64,000 nt of DNA from Vibrio ostreicida. Lineage in GTDB: Bacteria; Pseudomonadota; Gammaproteobacteria; Enterobacterales; Vibrionaceae. The stretch covers positions 124,001 through 188,000 of the forward strand of contig NZ_JABEYA020000007.1 in the NCBI RefSeq assembly GCF_013074385.2, in the 5' to 3' direction. Made by a program: the position numbers and the translations under genes. The notes under the pieces were generated by a model. It saw only the letters and a list, made by a program, of their open reading frames with translations, was not told the origin of the DNA and searched no databases. Below are positions 31,426 to 40,464 of the stretch, one piece after another. How positions within the stretch are numbered: the stretch's first letter is position 1; every line of letters begins with the position of its first letter.

Positions 31426-31496
31426 TTGTACAAAATATTTTTTTGTATAATGCATATCAGAATAGATGAGCGCTGATCGTTATACAAATATTTTGT
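31426..31496 (-). promoter_or_regulatory. Promoter of the lipid operon with repeated TTGTAYAA elements
   Basis: Minus-strand TTGTAT (31482-31487), 17 nt, TATTCT (31459-31464) form a promoter. The -35 lies inside a TTGTATAA copy at 31480-31487. A second cluster, TTGTACAA (31426-31433) and TTGTATAA (31443-31450), lies just downstream of the predicted start. The plus-strand sequences TTATACAAATATTTTGT and TTGTACAAAATATTTTT are near mirror copies. The pattern suggests a dimeric repressor binding both sides of the start; LitR/CarH-type MerR regulators are my best guess. Confidence 0.5.
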
Positions 31497-31548
31497 CTGT
31501 AAAAGTTTAATCAGGTTTTTACTACGGCCAATCAGGTCGGTAGGATCA

Positions 31549-31579
31549 AAAAAGGCCCGAGATAAACTCAGGCCTTTTA
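31549..31579. terminator. Terminator after htpX
   Basis: GGCCCGAG, ATAAA, CTCAGGCC with A6 on one side and T4 on the other, just beyond the htpX stop. One stem mismatch. Confidence 0.82.
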
Positions 31580-31594
31580 AATTAAATCATTTGG

Positions 31595-32458
31595 TTAGCT
31601 GTTTCGAAGGGCTTCAATACGCTTATCTAACGGAGGGTGACTCATAAGCAACTCAGTCACCGAACGTTTACCATTGATACCAAAGGCCATCATCGAGCCT
31701 TCAAGTTGCGACTCATGACTGATTTTGAGGCGTTCAAGTGCGGCAATCATTTTGTGCTTACCGACCAACTGTGCCGCCCCAGCATCGGCGTGGAATTCAC
31801 GATGACGGCTGTACCACATAGTGATAAAGCTCGCCAAAAAACCAAATACCATTTCAAGTACCATAGAGACACCAAAGTAAACAAGGACATTACTCCCCCC
31901 TTCTTCTCTATCTCCATTGGAAGACACCATATTTGCAATAAAGCGCGATAAAAAAATGACAAAAGTATTCACCACACCCTGCAGTAACGTCATGGTGACC
32001 ATGTCACCGTTGGCAATATGGCTGACTTCATGAGCCAGCACCGCTTCCGCTTCATCACGAGTCATGTTGTGCATCAAACCCGTTGACACTGCGACAAGAG
32101 AATCATCACGTTTCGCTCCGGTAGCAAACGCATTGATGTCAGAGGCCTCGTAAATCGCCACCGTTGGCATACCAATACCTGCCTGATGCGACTGACGACG
32201 CACCGTTTCTAACAACCAGTGTTCCATCTCATTTCGTGGGCTTTCAATCACCATTCCTCGCACTGAGCGCAGCGCCATACGCTTCGACAGCATCAAAGAA
32301 ATAAGTGAGCCACCAAAGCCAAACACGGCCGCCATAATCAATAAACCAGACAAACTGCCTGGTTTTAGGCCGGTCACGGCATAGACAATATTTAACACAA
32401 CACTCAAGACCAAGATAACGGCCAAGTTCGTTGCCAAAAACAACATTACACGCTTCAT
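31595..32458 (-). CDS. htpX: Membrane zinc protease HtpX
   Basis: 287 residues, the standard size. Two N-terminal membrane helices (about 5-25 and 35-58) precede the M48 metalloprotease domain with [13 protein letters not shown] (HExxH) and the third ligand Glu near [13 protein letters not shown]. HtpX degrades damaged inner-membrane proteins together with FtsH. The C-terminal [15 protein letters not shown] is typical. It stands alone. Confidence 0.97.
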   Translation of the reverse strand: MKRVMLFLATNLAVILVLSVVLNIVYAVTGLKPGSLSGLLIMAAVFGFGGSLISLMLSKRMALRSVRGMVIESPRNEMEHWLLETVRRQSHQAGIGMPTVAIYEASDINAFATGAKRDDSLVAVSTGLMHNMTRDEAEAVLAHEVSHIANGDMVTMTLLQGVVNTFVIFLSRFIANMVSSNGDREEGGSNVLVYFGVSMVLEMVFGFLASFITMWYSRHREFHADAGAAQLVGKHKMIAALERLKISHESQLEGSMMAFGINGKRSVTELLMSHPPLDKRIEALRNS

Positions 32459-32778
32459 TATTTTTCTCCGAAACTAAAAGCTTTCTCTAATTTTTAAACC
32501 CAAAATGATTATTTACAAAACCACTTCAAACATATCGTTGTCGCTAAAGCGTTTATTTATGGTTACTAGATACAGTCTATCCCTTTCCAACACAAGGGCT
32601 AGGCACAAATTGAAACATTTGTTTTCGACAAAACAACCAAGATATTCACATGGTGAATATTGGAAACGAAAAGCAAAAGCTTTGATAACAATGCGTTAGA
32701 CTTTGGTCTTATTGTAGCTGGATTTGTTCGTGGTAAATTGAGGACAAAGTAAAATCCACAGGCAAAAGGACAAAAATC
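32459..32778. other. Divergent promoter region, htpX and small-protein gene
   Basis: 320 nt with no convincing gene apart from the small frame that follows. It is AT-rich next to htpX. No heat-shock promoter could be identified with confidence. Confidence 0.4.
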
Positions 32779-32946
32779 ATGGTTGAGGCTAGCAACTATC
32801 AAATGGCAATTGACTTACTTTGTTGCCATCTTGGGATTTCACAGCAAGATGCAATGGAACAACTCGGGCTGGCTTCAAAGCAAGAGAATCAAAGCCACAT
32901 CTCGGATATGCAGCAAGCATTGGTGGGCATAGACGTAGAAAAGTAA
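32779..32946 (+). CDS. 55-residue conserved-looking small protein
   Basis: ATG at 32779 has AAAGGA about 9 nt upstream, ends at TAA and is followed 24 nt later by a strong bidirectional terminator, the layout of a genuine small gene. The protein begins MVEASNYQMAIDLLCCHLG and continues ISQQDAMEQLGL, amphipathic helical sequence with a Cys-Cys pair (residues 15-16) and an acidic tail (VGIDVEK). It has no signal peptide or membrane helix. I do not recognise a family; the IDLLCCHLGISQQDAMEQLG part resembles a small helix-turn-helix or UBA-like bundle, without proof. Confidence 0.72.
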   Translation: MVEASNYQMAIDLLCCHLGISQQDAMEQLGLASKQENQSHISDMQQALVGIDVEK

Positions 32947-32969
32947 CCACACCCGCTCAGTATTGTGAA

Positions 32970-32997
32970 AGTAAAGGCTGCCAACGGGCAGCCTTTA
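32970..32997. terminator. Bidirectional terminator between small gene and bioD
   Basis: GTAAAGGCTGCC, AACG, GGCAGCCTTTAC: a perfect 12-bp stem between convergent genes. Confidence 0.9.
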
Positions 32998-33005
32998 CTT
33001 GTTGA

Positions 33006-33692
33006 TTATTCCTTGGCGACCAAGGCGTCAACATCAATATACTTTCCTAATTTTTTGTGCTTTATGCTCGGGACATAAGGAATTTCACCCAACTTTGGCG
33101 CACCAATTTTCTCGCCTAGCATCATAATAATATCCGTATAATGCTCAGTATCCGGATGAGTCAGATTCGCCACCCAGCCGACCACATCAAGGCCATCCGC
33201 TTTAATCGCCTCCATGGTCAGCATAGCGTGGCTCAGGCAACCAAGCTTAATACCCACAACCAACACAACGGGCAGCTTTTCTTGCTGAACCCATTGCGAC
33301 AAACAATCGGATGCACTGATCGGAACTCTCCATCCTCCAGCGCCTTCAACCAAAACAACATCGGCTTTGTCCTTGTGTCTGGCCAGCGCTTCACTCAGAA
33401 CCGAATATTGTATCTCCACGCCCTCTTTTTGCGCCGCGATATGGGGAGATGCGGGTAAATGAAGCGCGTAAGGATTGGCATCTTCATAGTCGACATCCAA
33501 TGTCGAAGCACTTTGAAGGTAGAGCGCATCAGAATTACGATACCCCTCACCCATATCTTGACTCCCCGCGGCAACGGGCTTGTAGCCAATCGTTTTAAAT
33601 TCTTTGTCCGCCAACGCATCGAGAATAGCTCTCGAAACGACGGTTTTGCCAACGTCAGTATCCGTCCCTGCAATAAAAAATGCATCAATCAT
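33006..33692 (-). CDS. bioD: Dethiobiotin synthetase
   Basis: 228 residues, the usual length. The P-loop is [12 protein letters not shown] at residues 5-16, and [12 protein letters not shown] carries the second conserved region. It closes the ureido ring of dethiobiotin from DAPA with CO2 and ATP. ATG at 33692 overlaps the bioC stop by 4 nt (ATGA); a longer frame to 33713 is rejected. Last gene of bioBFCD. Confidence 0.97.
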   Translation of the reverse strand: MIDAFFIAGTDTDVGKTVVSRAILDALADKEFKTIGYKPVAAGSQDMGEGYRNSDALYLQSASTLDVDYEDANPYALHLPASPHIAAQKEGVEIQYSVLSEALARHKDKADVVLVEGAGGWRVPISASDCLSQWVQQEKLPVVLVVGIKLGCLSHAMLTMEAIKADGLDVVGWVANLTHPDTEHYTDIIMMLGEKIGAPKLGEIPYVPSIKHKKLGKYIDVDALVAKE

Positions 33693-34492
33693 AGATAAAT
33701 TACCCCTAAGCAAACCTGATAAGTAGCCGGCACAAGGCCCTGCTGGTTCCGGTACAACTGATACGCTTTCTCCACTTGAATCAAAGAATGACGACGCGTT
33801 AACCCATGAGAACGGCCACTCACATAGTTGGCGCCAATCCCTTTTAGGTCACGCATCAAAGAAAATGCACTGTCATACCAGACGGTGATAGCGGGCAAGT
33901 CTAAATCATGCTCGCTGCAATCCGCTTGCGCTAACGCAATGTTTACCTGATTGAGCGTGACAAAATGATTGACGTGTTGATATGAATCAATTGATGCCCA
34001 AGCGCGTTTGAGTTCTTTGAGAGAACCCTCCAGCAAGGTCGAAAACACCAACTGCCCACCGGGTTTCGTCACCCTGCGCATTTCTTTAAGTGGTCTCGAT
34101 AAGTCCTGGCACCACTGAAGTGCGAGACTCGAGAAGACATAGTCAAACGTATTGGTTGCCATTGGCAGAGACTCTGCATCACCTTGCTGGTAGATAACGT
34201 CTTTCTGACCACATCGTGTCTTGGCCATAAGCAACATTTCAAGGGAAAGATCGCAACACACAACATTCGCGCCCCGTTGGCGAAGTTCTTCAGAAAAAAA
34301 ACCCGTCCCGCAACCTAAATCCAATACCCTTTTACCACGCAGGTCATGGGGCAATTGCGCCAAGAGCTGATGGCCTACATCTCTCTGGAAAGAGGCGTGG
34401 GCATCATAGGTATGCGCTGCCCGACCAAATGCTTCTGCGATCGCGGTTTTATCATCAAGGCCGACGTCGAGATCAACAATCGCCTGCTCCAT
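33689..34492 (-). CDS. bioC: Malonyl-ACP O-methyltransferase
   Basis: 267 residues. The SAM-binding motif is [15 protein letters not shown] (about 57-71), with the post-motif CCDLSLEML and [13 protein letters not shown]. It methylates malonyl-ACP to start pimelate synthesis on the fatty-acid machinery. It starts at the last base of bioF and overlaps bioD. Confidence 0.96.
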   Translation of the reverse strand: MEQAIVDLDVGLDDKTAIAEAFGRAAHTYDAHASFQRDVGHQLLAQLPHDLRGKRVLDLGCGTGFFSEELRQRGANVVCCDLSLEMLLMAKTRCGQKDVIYQQGDAESLPMATNTFDYVFSSLALQWCQDLSRPLKEMRRVTKPGGQLVFSTLLEGSLKELKRAWASIDSYQHVNHFVTLNQVNIALAQADCSEHDLDLPAITVWYDSAFSLMRDLKGIGANYVSGRSHGLTRRHSLIQVEKAYQLYRNQQGLVPATYQVCLGVIYL

Positions 34493-35637
34493 TAATTCAC
34501 CTTTTCCATTGTTTTCTCAAAATCATGGGCCAATGCCCTAATATGCTGACGTGTATGATTGGCAGACAGTGTTATCCTTAAGCGTGCGCTATTATTGGCC
34601 ACCGTCGGAGGACGAATCGCCGTCAGCCAATGACCCGATTGCTTAAGAGCTTCAGACGCTCTCAGCGCCCGTTGTGACTCTCCCAGCAGTAAAGGTTTGA
34701 TGGGTGTGGTCGTCATCTGGTAACCCTCAAATTGGCCAAAATACTGGTCGTATTCATCTTGCAGCTCCGCCAATTTGTCTCTGCGCCACTGTTGGGTGCG
34801 CACCATATCTATCGCGTAGGTAAGGGCGTAAGCTTGGGAAGGAGGCAACGCCGTAGAGTAAACGTGGTGGCGTGCAAATTGGGTTAAGTAATCACCCACT
34901 TCCTCACTGCACAGTATTGCCGCCCCAGAAAGGCCGAGCGCTTTGCCAAAAGTGACCACCAATAAATCAGGCTGAATACCCGCGCAATAACAACTACCCC
35001 GCCCTTGTTCACCCATAATGCCGACCCCATGAGCATCGTCCACCATAAACCAAGATTTATCTCGCACGAGCGTATTCATCTCCGCGAGTGGCGCTAAATC
35101 ACCGTCCATACTAAACACGCCCTCTGTCACCACCAAGGCCGGTCCCGTCATTAACTTTTGCAAATGATCAGTGTCGTTGTGGCGGAAGCGCTTCATCGTC
35201 GCCGGAGAAAGCAGCCCTGCTTCCATTAACGATGCATGATTGCGCTTATCCTGTAACAGTAGGTCGCCCTTCTCTAACACACTGAACAACAAGGCTTGAT
35301 TGGCAGAAAAGCCCGAACTGAACAAAATGGCGCGTGAATACCCGAGCCAGTCGCAGAGTGCAGATTCGAGGTTTTGATGGGCCGGAGAGAAGCCCGTGAC
35401 CAAGGGCGATGCAGCACTGCCATTGCCAAACAGGCTCAATCCTTTGCTCCACGCTTGAGCCAGTTGCTTGTCCGCCGCTAGCCCAAGATAATCATTGCTC
35501 GAAAAGTTCACAAAAGACTGGTTGCCACGGTGTAAACTGACCGTATTCCCCGAACAAACTGCCTGCACACTTCTCGACAAATCGTGCGCTTTTCGGTGTT
35601 GTAGGGCTTGTGCTATTCGATGATTAAACGGTAGCAT
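34492..35637 (-). CDS. bioF: 8-amino-7-oxononanoate synthase
   Basis: 381 residues, close to the usual 384. PLP enzyme condensing pimeloyl-ACP with alanine. The lysine lies in [15 protein letters not shown], and [13 protein letters not shown] and FSSNDYLGL are characteristic. ATG at 35637 overlaps the end of bioB by 14 nt. An upstream in-frame start at 35685 gives extra residues inside bioB that BioF proteins lack, so it is rejected. Confidence 0.96.
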   Translation of the reverse strand: MLPFNHRIAQALQHRKAHDLSRSVQAVCSGNTVSLHRGNQSFVNFSSNDYLGLAADKQLAQAWSKGLSLFGNGSAASPLVTGFSPAHQNLESALCDWLGYSRAILFSSGFSANQALLFSVLEKGDLLLQDKRNHASLMEAGLLSPATMKRFRHNDTDHLQKLMTGPALVVTEGVFSMDGDLAPLAEMNTLVRDKSWFMVDDAHGVGIMGEQGRGSCYCAGIQPDLLVVTFGKALGLSGAAILCSEEVGDYLTQFARHHVYSTALPPSQAYALTYAIDMVRTQQWRRDKLAELQDEYDQYFGQFEGYQMTTTPIKPLLLGESQRALRASEALKQSGHWLTAIRPPTVANNSARLRITLSANHTRQHIRALAHDFEKTMEKVN

Positions 35638-36676
35638 CGTAAAACAAATCATCGGCCTCAGGTCTTGCAGCAACACGCTCCACAACCCTGTCTAACAAAT
35701 CATTTTCTTCGATTTCATCCGGACGTTGCGATACTTGTTGGCTATTGATACCCAGTTTGTTAAACAACTGCATATCTTTATCTTCGGTCGGATTTGGCGT
35801 CGTCAGCAACTTACACCCATAAAAGATCGAATTTGCCCCCGCCATAAAACAGAGTGCCTGCATTTGCTCATTCATATTTTCACGACCTGCGGACAGCCGC
35901 ACAGCCGACTGTGGCATCATAATACGAGCAATGGCAATAAGGCGAATGAAGTCAAAAGGCTCAACATCCTCGACTTCTTCTAAGGGCGTACCTTTGACCT
36001 TAACCAGCATATTGATAGGGACACTTTCTGGTTGAGTGGGAAGGTTGGCTAATTCGATCAAAAGACCGGCCCTGTCGTTAGTACTTTCTCCCATGCCAAT
36101 AATGCCTCCCGAACAGATTTTCATACCGGCATCACGAACATGTGACAGGGTGTCTAATCTGTCTTGATATGTGCGGGTAGTAATAATGCTGCCATAAAAT
36201 TCAGGGGAGGTATCCAGATTATGATTGTAATAGTCTAGACCTGCCTCAGCCAGCTCTTCGGCCTGTACCGGAGTCAGCATCCCCAAGGTCATACAAGTTT
36301 CCAGCCCCATCCCTTTGACGCCTTTAATCATTTCCATGAGGTGTGGCATATCTCGTGATTTAGGGTTCTTCCATGCCGCGCCCATACAAAAACGCGTCGA
36401 GCCCGCATTTTTCGCTTTTTTGGCGGCATCAAGTACCTGTTTGACTTCCATTAAACGCTCTTTTTCAACGTCGGTTTGATAGCGAGCACTTTGCGGGCAG
36501 TATTTGCAGTCCTCTGGACAGGCTCCCGTCTTGATCGACAACAGCGTACTAACCTGCACATGATTGGTTTGCTGATACTGACGGTGAATAGTTTGAGCTT
36601 CGAACATAAGATCCATAAACGGCTTTTCCATCAGTTGCCTGACTTCAGACACCGTCCAGTTATGACGCACTTCCAC
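35624..36676 (-). CDS. bioB: Biotin synthase
   Basis: 350 residues. Radical SAM enzyme: [11 protein letters not shown] holds the CxxxCxxC ligands of the 4Fe-4S cluster (about residues 53-60). Later cysteines and Arg in [16 protein letters not shown] and [11 protein letters not shown] match ligands of the sacrificial 2Fe-2S site. It inserts sulfur into dethiobiotin. AAGGA precedes the ATG by 5 nt. First gene of bioBFCD, divergent from bioA across the BirA operator. Confidence 0.98.
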   Translation of the reverse strand: MEVRHNWTVSEVRQLMEKPFMDLMFEAQTIHRQYQQTNHVQVSTLLSIKTGACPEDCKYCPQSARYQTDVEKERLMEVKQVLDAAKKAKNAGSTRFCMGAAWKNPKSRDMPHLMEMIKGVKGMGLETCMTLGMLTPVQAEELAEAGLDYYNHNLDTSPEFYGSIITTRTYQDRLDTLSHVRDAGMKICSGGIIGMGESTNDRAGLLIELANLPTQPESVPINMLVKVKGTPLEEVEDVEPFDFIRLIAIARIMMPQSAVRLSAGRENMNEQMQALCFMAGANSIFYGCKLLTTPNPTEDKDMQLFNKLGINSQQVSQRPDEIEENDLLDRVVERVAARPEADDLFYDATV

Positions 36677-36716
36677 ATGAATTCCTTACGATGGTTATTG
36701 GTTTATTAACTTGGCT

Positions 36717-36744
36717 AGTCTAACTCTAGGGGTTAAACTGTCAA
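36717..36744 (-). promoter_or_regulatory. Promoter of bioBFCD
   Basis: Minus strand TTGACA (36739-36744, perfect), 16 nt, TAGACT (36717-36722). The -35 lies inside the left half of the BirA operator, as expected for repression. Confidence 0.65.
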
Positions 36745-36770
36745 CACAATTAAAAATCAAAAGTTTACAA
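36738..36770. promoter_or_regulatory. BirA operator between bioA and bioB
   Basis: CTGTCAACA (36738-36746), 15 nt, AGTTTACAA (36762-36770) follow the BirA pattern TTGTnAACC-N15-GGTTnACAA. BirA carrying biotinyl-AMP would repress both divergent biotin transcripts. Confidence 0.75.
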
Positions 36771-36803
36771 CTGATTAAAAAGAAACCAATACGAGCGTTT
36801 ATT

Positions 36804-38084
36804 ATGGATCTAAACTTCGATCGCAGCCATATCTGGCACCCCTATACTTCAACTCTTACACCACTGACTTGTTATCCAGTCGCTCGTGCACAACAAGTCT
36901 TTATTGAGCTCGAAGACGGCCGTCAATTAATTGATGGCATGTCGTCTTGGTGGTCCGCCATCCATGGCTATAACCATGAACACCTCAATCAGGCCGCCCA
37001 AAAACAACTCGAAAAAATGTCTCATGTCATGTTTGGCGGGCTCACCCACGAACCCGCCATCAACTTGTGTAAAAAATTGCTGACGCTGGCACCCGATAAC
37101 CTTGAGCATGTATTTCTCGCTGATTCTGGATCCGTTGCTGTTGAAGTCAGTCTAAAGATGGCATTGCAATATTGGCATGCAAAAGGCGAAAACCGGCCTA
37201 AGTTCTTAACTCTCAGAGATGGCTATCATGGTGATACCTTCGCCGCCATGTCCGTCACCGATCCGGAAAATTCAATGCATGCCCTTTACAAAGGGTTTGT
37301 CCCCGAACATATCTTTGCGCAATCACCCAACACTGGATTTTCCAAGCCGTGGGCAGACACTGATCTGGATGATTTTGAAGCAAAAATTATCCACCATCAT
37401 CATGACATTGCCGCCGTGATCCTTGAACCCATTGTTCAAGGGGCTGGAGGCATGCGGATCTATCATCCTACCTTTTTGCAAGGCGTACGCCGCTTGTGTG
37501 ATCGATACGGATTGCTACTGATCCTCGATGAAATCGCTACAGGATTCGGTAGGACAGGTAAAATGTTCGCTTGCGAACACGCCAACATTAAGCCCGACAT
37601 CTTGTGTGTTGGTAAAGCCTTAACCGGTGGGTATATGACGCTGTCAGCAACACTGGCATCGAAAGAGGTCGCCGATACGGTCTGCTCAGGGCAAGCTGGG
37701 TGCTTTATGCACGGTCCAACCTTTATGGCTAACCCACTCGCTTGTGCCGTCGCCACAGCCAGTATGGAACTGCTAGAACAAAATCACTGGCAAGCCCAAA
37801 CTCAATCCATTGAGGCGGCTTTTGCTGAGCTTTTACCGCCACTGAACACCTATAAACGGGTTGCGGACGTGAGGTGGCTTGGAGCAATTGGTGTGGTCGA
37901 AACCACTTCCCCCGTCAATATGGAGAAAATACAAGCGGTGTTTGTGGAACATGGGGTGTGGATACGGCCGTTCGGCAAGCTCATTTATATGATGCCACCC
38001 TTTATTAGTGAGCGCTGGCACATAGAAGCCTTAATCAATGCCGTCACCGCAGTATTGCAGCAACGAGAATGTTTTATTGAATGA
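36804..38084 (+). CDS. bioA: Adenosylmethionine-8-amino-7-oxononanoate aminotransferase
   Basis: 426 residues, close to the usual 428. PLP enzyme that converts KAPA to DAPA with SAM as amino donor. The lysine is in LCVGKALTGGYMTLSATL; LILDEIATGFGRTGKMFACE and GMSSWWSAIHGYNH are typical. ATG at 36804 gives the family N-terminus MDLNFDRSHIWHPYTS. The upstream in-frame start at 36711 would cross the operator and is rejected. A terminator follows about 60 nt downstream. Confidence 0.97.
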   Translation: MDLNFDRSHIWHPYTSTLTPLTCYPVARAQQVFIELEDGRQLIDGMSSWWSAIHGYNHEHLNQAAQKQLEKMSHVMFGGLTHEPAINLCKKLLTLAPDNLEHVFLADSGSVAVEVSLKMALQYWHAKGENRPKFLTLRDGYHGDTFAAMSVTDPENSMHALYKGFVPEHIFAQSPNTGFSKPWADTDLDDFEAKIIHHHHDIAAVILEPIVQGAGGMRIYHPTFLQGVRRLCDRYGLLLILDEIATGFGRTGKMFACEHANIKPDILCVGKALTGGYMTLSATLASKEVADTVCSGQAGCFMHGPTFMANPLACAVATASMELLEQNHWQAQTQSIEAAFAELLPPLNTYKRVADVRWLGAIGVVETTSPVNMEKIQAVFVEHGVWIRPFGKLIYMMPPFISERWHIEALINAVTAVLQQRECFIE

Positions 38085-38145
38085 GTGATGCCCAACGAGC
38101 TTCCATTGCTGAGTCGACGAGAGTAGCCACTCAAACTTCCTTGGT

Positions 38146-38173
38146 ATAAAGGCTTCCTTCTGGAAGCCTTTAT
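38146..38173. terminator. Terminator between bioA and the DUF2057 gene
   Basis: ATAAAGGCTTCC, TTCT, GGAAGCCTTTAT: perfect 12-bp stem between convergent genes. Confidence 0.9.
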
Positions 38174-38183
38174 CTTAAAAATT

Positions 38184-38849
38184 TTAGTTTTGATCAATCA
38201 TCCAACGCTGAAAGTTTTTACGCTCTTCATCGCTGGCCCGCAGATACCAGAGTTTGAGCTTTAACGTATTTTCCGTTTCCGCCACACCGGCAATGATCGT
38301 GCTCGCTTTGGCGCCTGATGCATTGGGTAACGTCTGCTCCAGCTTAGCCAGTTCCGTTTTTAGTTCGACTACCTTACCAGAATCAAACACCAAGCCGCGC
38401 TCTTTGTTATAGGTCTTAACCAACTCGGGAACATTGGAGTATGGAAACACGCCTTCCGCAGGAGGCAGTAACTCTTGGTGGTCTTCAACCACTTTTCCAT
38501 CAATTTTAAATTGAAAGATCGGTTGTTTTTTATCGACCCATCGTTCGATTTTGTTCAGCTTAGTGGAGAGTAATTCCACTTCTAGTGTCTGGGCCGTGGC
38601 TAGGTCCAAAGTCACGATGTAGGGGCGAGAAGAATAATATGTGCGCTTATGGCCATCTCTAAGCTTACCGCTAAACTCGAACACAAACTGATTGTCACCC
38701 TCAATTACATTATAGGTTTCCTGCTTAACGGTTTTGCCATTGAGGACTTCAGTCCCAATACCATTGGCTAAATCAATGTCCACAGCCAACGCCGAAAACG
38801 AAGCTGCCGAAGCCAATAGTGAAACAAATAGAGGTTTGAGCATGTTCAA
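38184..38849 (-). CDS. DUF2057 (UPF0319) family secreted protein
   Basis: 221 residues with a signal peptide ending near SALA (about residue 22). Mature sequence has the family features LANGIGTEVLNGKTV, GDNQFVFEFSG, YSSRPYIVTLDL and near the end ASDEERKNFQRWMIDQ. The function of this periplasmic family is unknown. The start is ambiguous: TTG at 38849 has AAGGA at 8 nt, while ATG at 38843 is 14 nt away. It lies downstream of the porin gene and is separated from it by a terminator; I recall the same neighbour pair next to ompT in V. cholerae. Confidence 0.9.
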   Translation of the reverse strand: MNMLKPLFVSLLASAASFSALAVDIDLANGIGTEVLNGKTVKQETYNVIEGDNQFVFEFSGKLRDGHKRTYYSSRPYIVTLDLATAQTLEVELLSTKLNKIERWVDKKQPIFQFKIDGKVVEDHQELLPPAEGVFPYSNVPELVKTYNKERGLVFDSGKVVELKTELAKLEQTLPNASGAKASTIIAGVAETENTLKLKLWYLRASDEERKNFQRWMIDQN

Positions 38850-38872
38850 ATTGTGGTTCCTTTTATAACAGA

Positions 38873-38898
38873 AAAGCCAACGCTAACGCGTTGGCTTT
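38873..38898. terminator. Porin gene terminator
   Basis: AAAGCCAACGC, TAAC, GCGTTGGCTTT with flanking A and T, about 25 nt after the porin stop. Confidence 0.88.
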
Positions 38899-38920
38899 GA
38901 TAATTCAAATTAACAAGTAA

Positions 38921-39946
38921 TTAGAATGTGTAGTATGCACCTAGGATGAAGGTATCTGCATCTTGGTTAGTAAGTGCTGCGAAGTCGTTTGACGTGTCAG
39001 CTGCTTGGTATTCACCAAATAGCGTAACATTGTCCATAACTGCGTAGTCAACACCAACAACTAGGTTTCTCATCTCACCATCAGCGTTAGCGCTAACAGA
39101 AGAAGTTACTGATTCATCGTTGTTCATTACAGCGAACGTTGTGTAAAGACGAGTTTTTTCAATTGTGTAAGAAGCTGCTAGGCCGTAAGCGTCGCCTTCG
39201 TAGTATGCAGCTGTGTCTGCAAATAGACCCCACTCGTTGATGCCTTCGTAACGACCGTAAGTTGCCGCAAAGTAGAAGCCTTCAACAGTAGCAGATGCAG
39301 AGATACCAGCGATTGAGTAATCAACGTCTGCAGCTTGCTCGCCATTTACGTAGCTAGCACCAACGGTAAAGATGTCGTTGATAGCCCAGTCAAGAGACAC
39401 ACCGTAAGTGTTGTCGATAGTTTCAGATGACTCTGTGTTTACGTCAGCAACAAATACTAGACCATCAGTTAGCTCAGACTTGAATACAATGCCGTTGCCG
39501 TTTGATTCGTTACGGTGACCACCAGCAGTACCAAAGTACTTACCTTCGTTAGTGATGTCGTCTTTCTCGATAGCATCCATAGAAGAAGCTAGGTCGCCAA
39601 CTTCACCAACTGCTACACCCCAAGTGTCAGTTTTAACACCGATGTACATGTCGTCAAATGATGCATTGTTTGTTGTTTTAGCGTCGTAAACGTCTGTACC
39701 AGATTCGATTTCGAAAGAAGCAAAGCTTGTTAGGGAATCATTAACTTTGTGCTCTGCATCAAGCTGGATTTTACCCCAAACTGAAACAAATGGGTCTGTT
39801 TTAACGTCATTTACGTCAGTTGTTGCAAGGTAAGCATCAACTTCACCTTTTAGAGATACGTTAGACGTATCTGTAGAGTAAATCTCAGCTGCATTTACGT
39901 TTGCTGCCGCTGCTAGAACTGAAAGAGCTACTAGAGTCTTTTTCAT
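38921..39946 (-). CDS. ompT: OmpT-type general porin
   Basis: 341 residues with a clear signal peptide (MKKTLVALSVLAAAANVNA) and alternating beta-strand pattern of a 16-strand trimeric porin, ending in the assembly signal AYYTF. It forms the outer-membrane diffusion channel. The strongly biased codons indicate high expression. Position next to dinG and the DUF2057 gene is the V. cholerae ompT context as I recall it, hence OmpT rather than OmpU. This is synteny-based and the loop sequences differ. In V. cholerae OmpT is repressed by ToxR, activated by CRP and targeted by VrrA, for which a candidate lies at 53.1 kb. Confidence 0.8.
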   Translation of the reverse strand: MKKTLVALSVLAAAANVNAAEIYSTDTSNVSLKGEVDAYLATTDVNDVKTDPFVSVWGKIQLDAEHKVNDSLTSFASFEIESGTDVYDAKTTNNASFDDMYIGVKTDTWGVAVGEVGDLASSMDAIEKDDITNEGKYFGTAGGHRNESNGNGIVFKSELTDGLVFVADVNTESSETIDNTYGVSLDWAINDIFTVGASYVNGEQAADVDYSIAGISASATVEGFYFAATYGRYEGINEWGLFADTAAYYEGDAYGLAASYTIEKTRLYTTFAVMNNDESVTSSVSANADGEMRNLVVGVDYAVMDNVTLFGEYQAADTSNDFAALTNQDADTFILGAYYTF

Positions 39947-40464
39947 AATAATCCACTGCCTTTTCTATAGAATGTAGGAAATCCGCTGCTCGGTTTCCTT
40001 TATGTTTTTTGATGACAACTCAGAACTCTAAATTGGCCAGATGTCGTCATCACTAAATTTCGCTGCCTAGATTGCAAAAGAATCACTTAGCTGTCAAATC
40101 TTATAAAAAAACAAATAAAAAACTATAAATATCATTAAATTCAATAAGTTAAACAGATTGCACAGCAATAATTGAACAGCTTATAGTCAAAATAACTAAA
40201 CTATCATTAATAATGATATCTAAAGTTCTTAATATTAAACGCTGATAAACGTTAATATAACGTTAATATAAAGAATAAAACTCTGGCGGTAAATCATTTG
40301 TGGAGAGATAAATGTTTGTAACCGAACATTTACTCTAACCTTTTGAAGGTTCAGTTTTTTTTGTGAAGAAGATCTATTTTTGGAGCAAAAATCTTCTAAT
40401 TCGTGAACTACTTATCAATAAACAAAATGTGATAACATCGCCTTTCTTCAGTTAAGGCCACAGT
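39947..40464. other. Long AT-rich regulatory region between porin and dinG
   Basis: 518 nt, very AT-rich between 40080 and 40300. It contains a tandem repeat of ACGTTAATATA near 40251-40271 and a perfect inverted repeat TAAATGTT-N8-AACATTTA at 40309-40332. The length and A-tracts fit a porin promoter controlled by ToxR, H-NS or CRP, but no single operator can be assigned. Confidence 0.5.
40337..40362 (+). terminator. Terminator-like hairpin upstream of dinG
   Basis: AACCTT, TTG, AAGGTT (40337-40351) followed after CAG by eight T (40355-40362). No protein gene precedes it on this strand, so it would end either a short RNA starting in the AT-rich region or an attenuated dinG leader. Confidence 0.45.
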
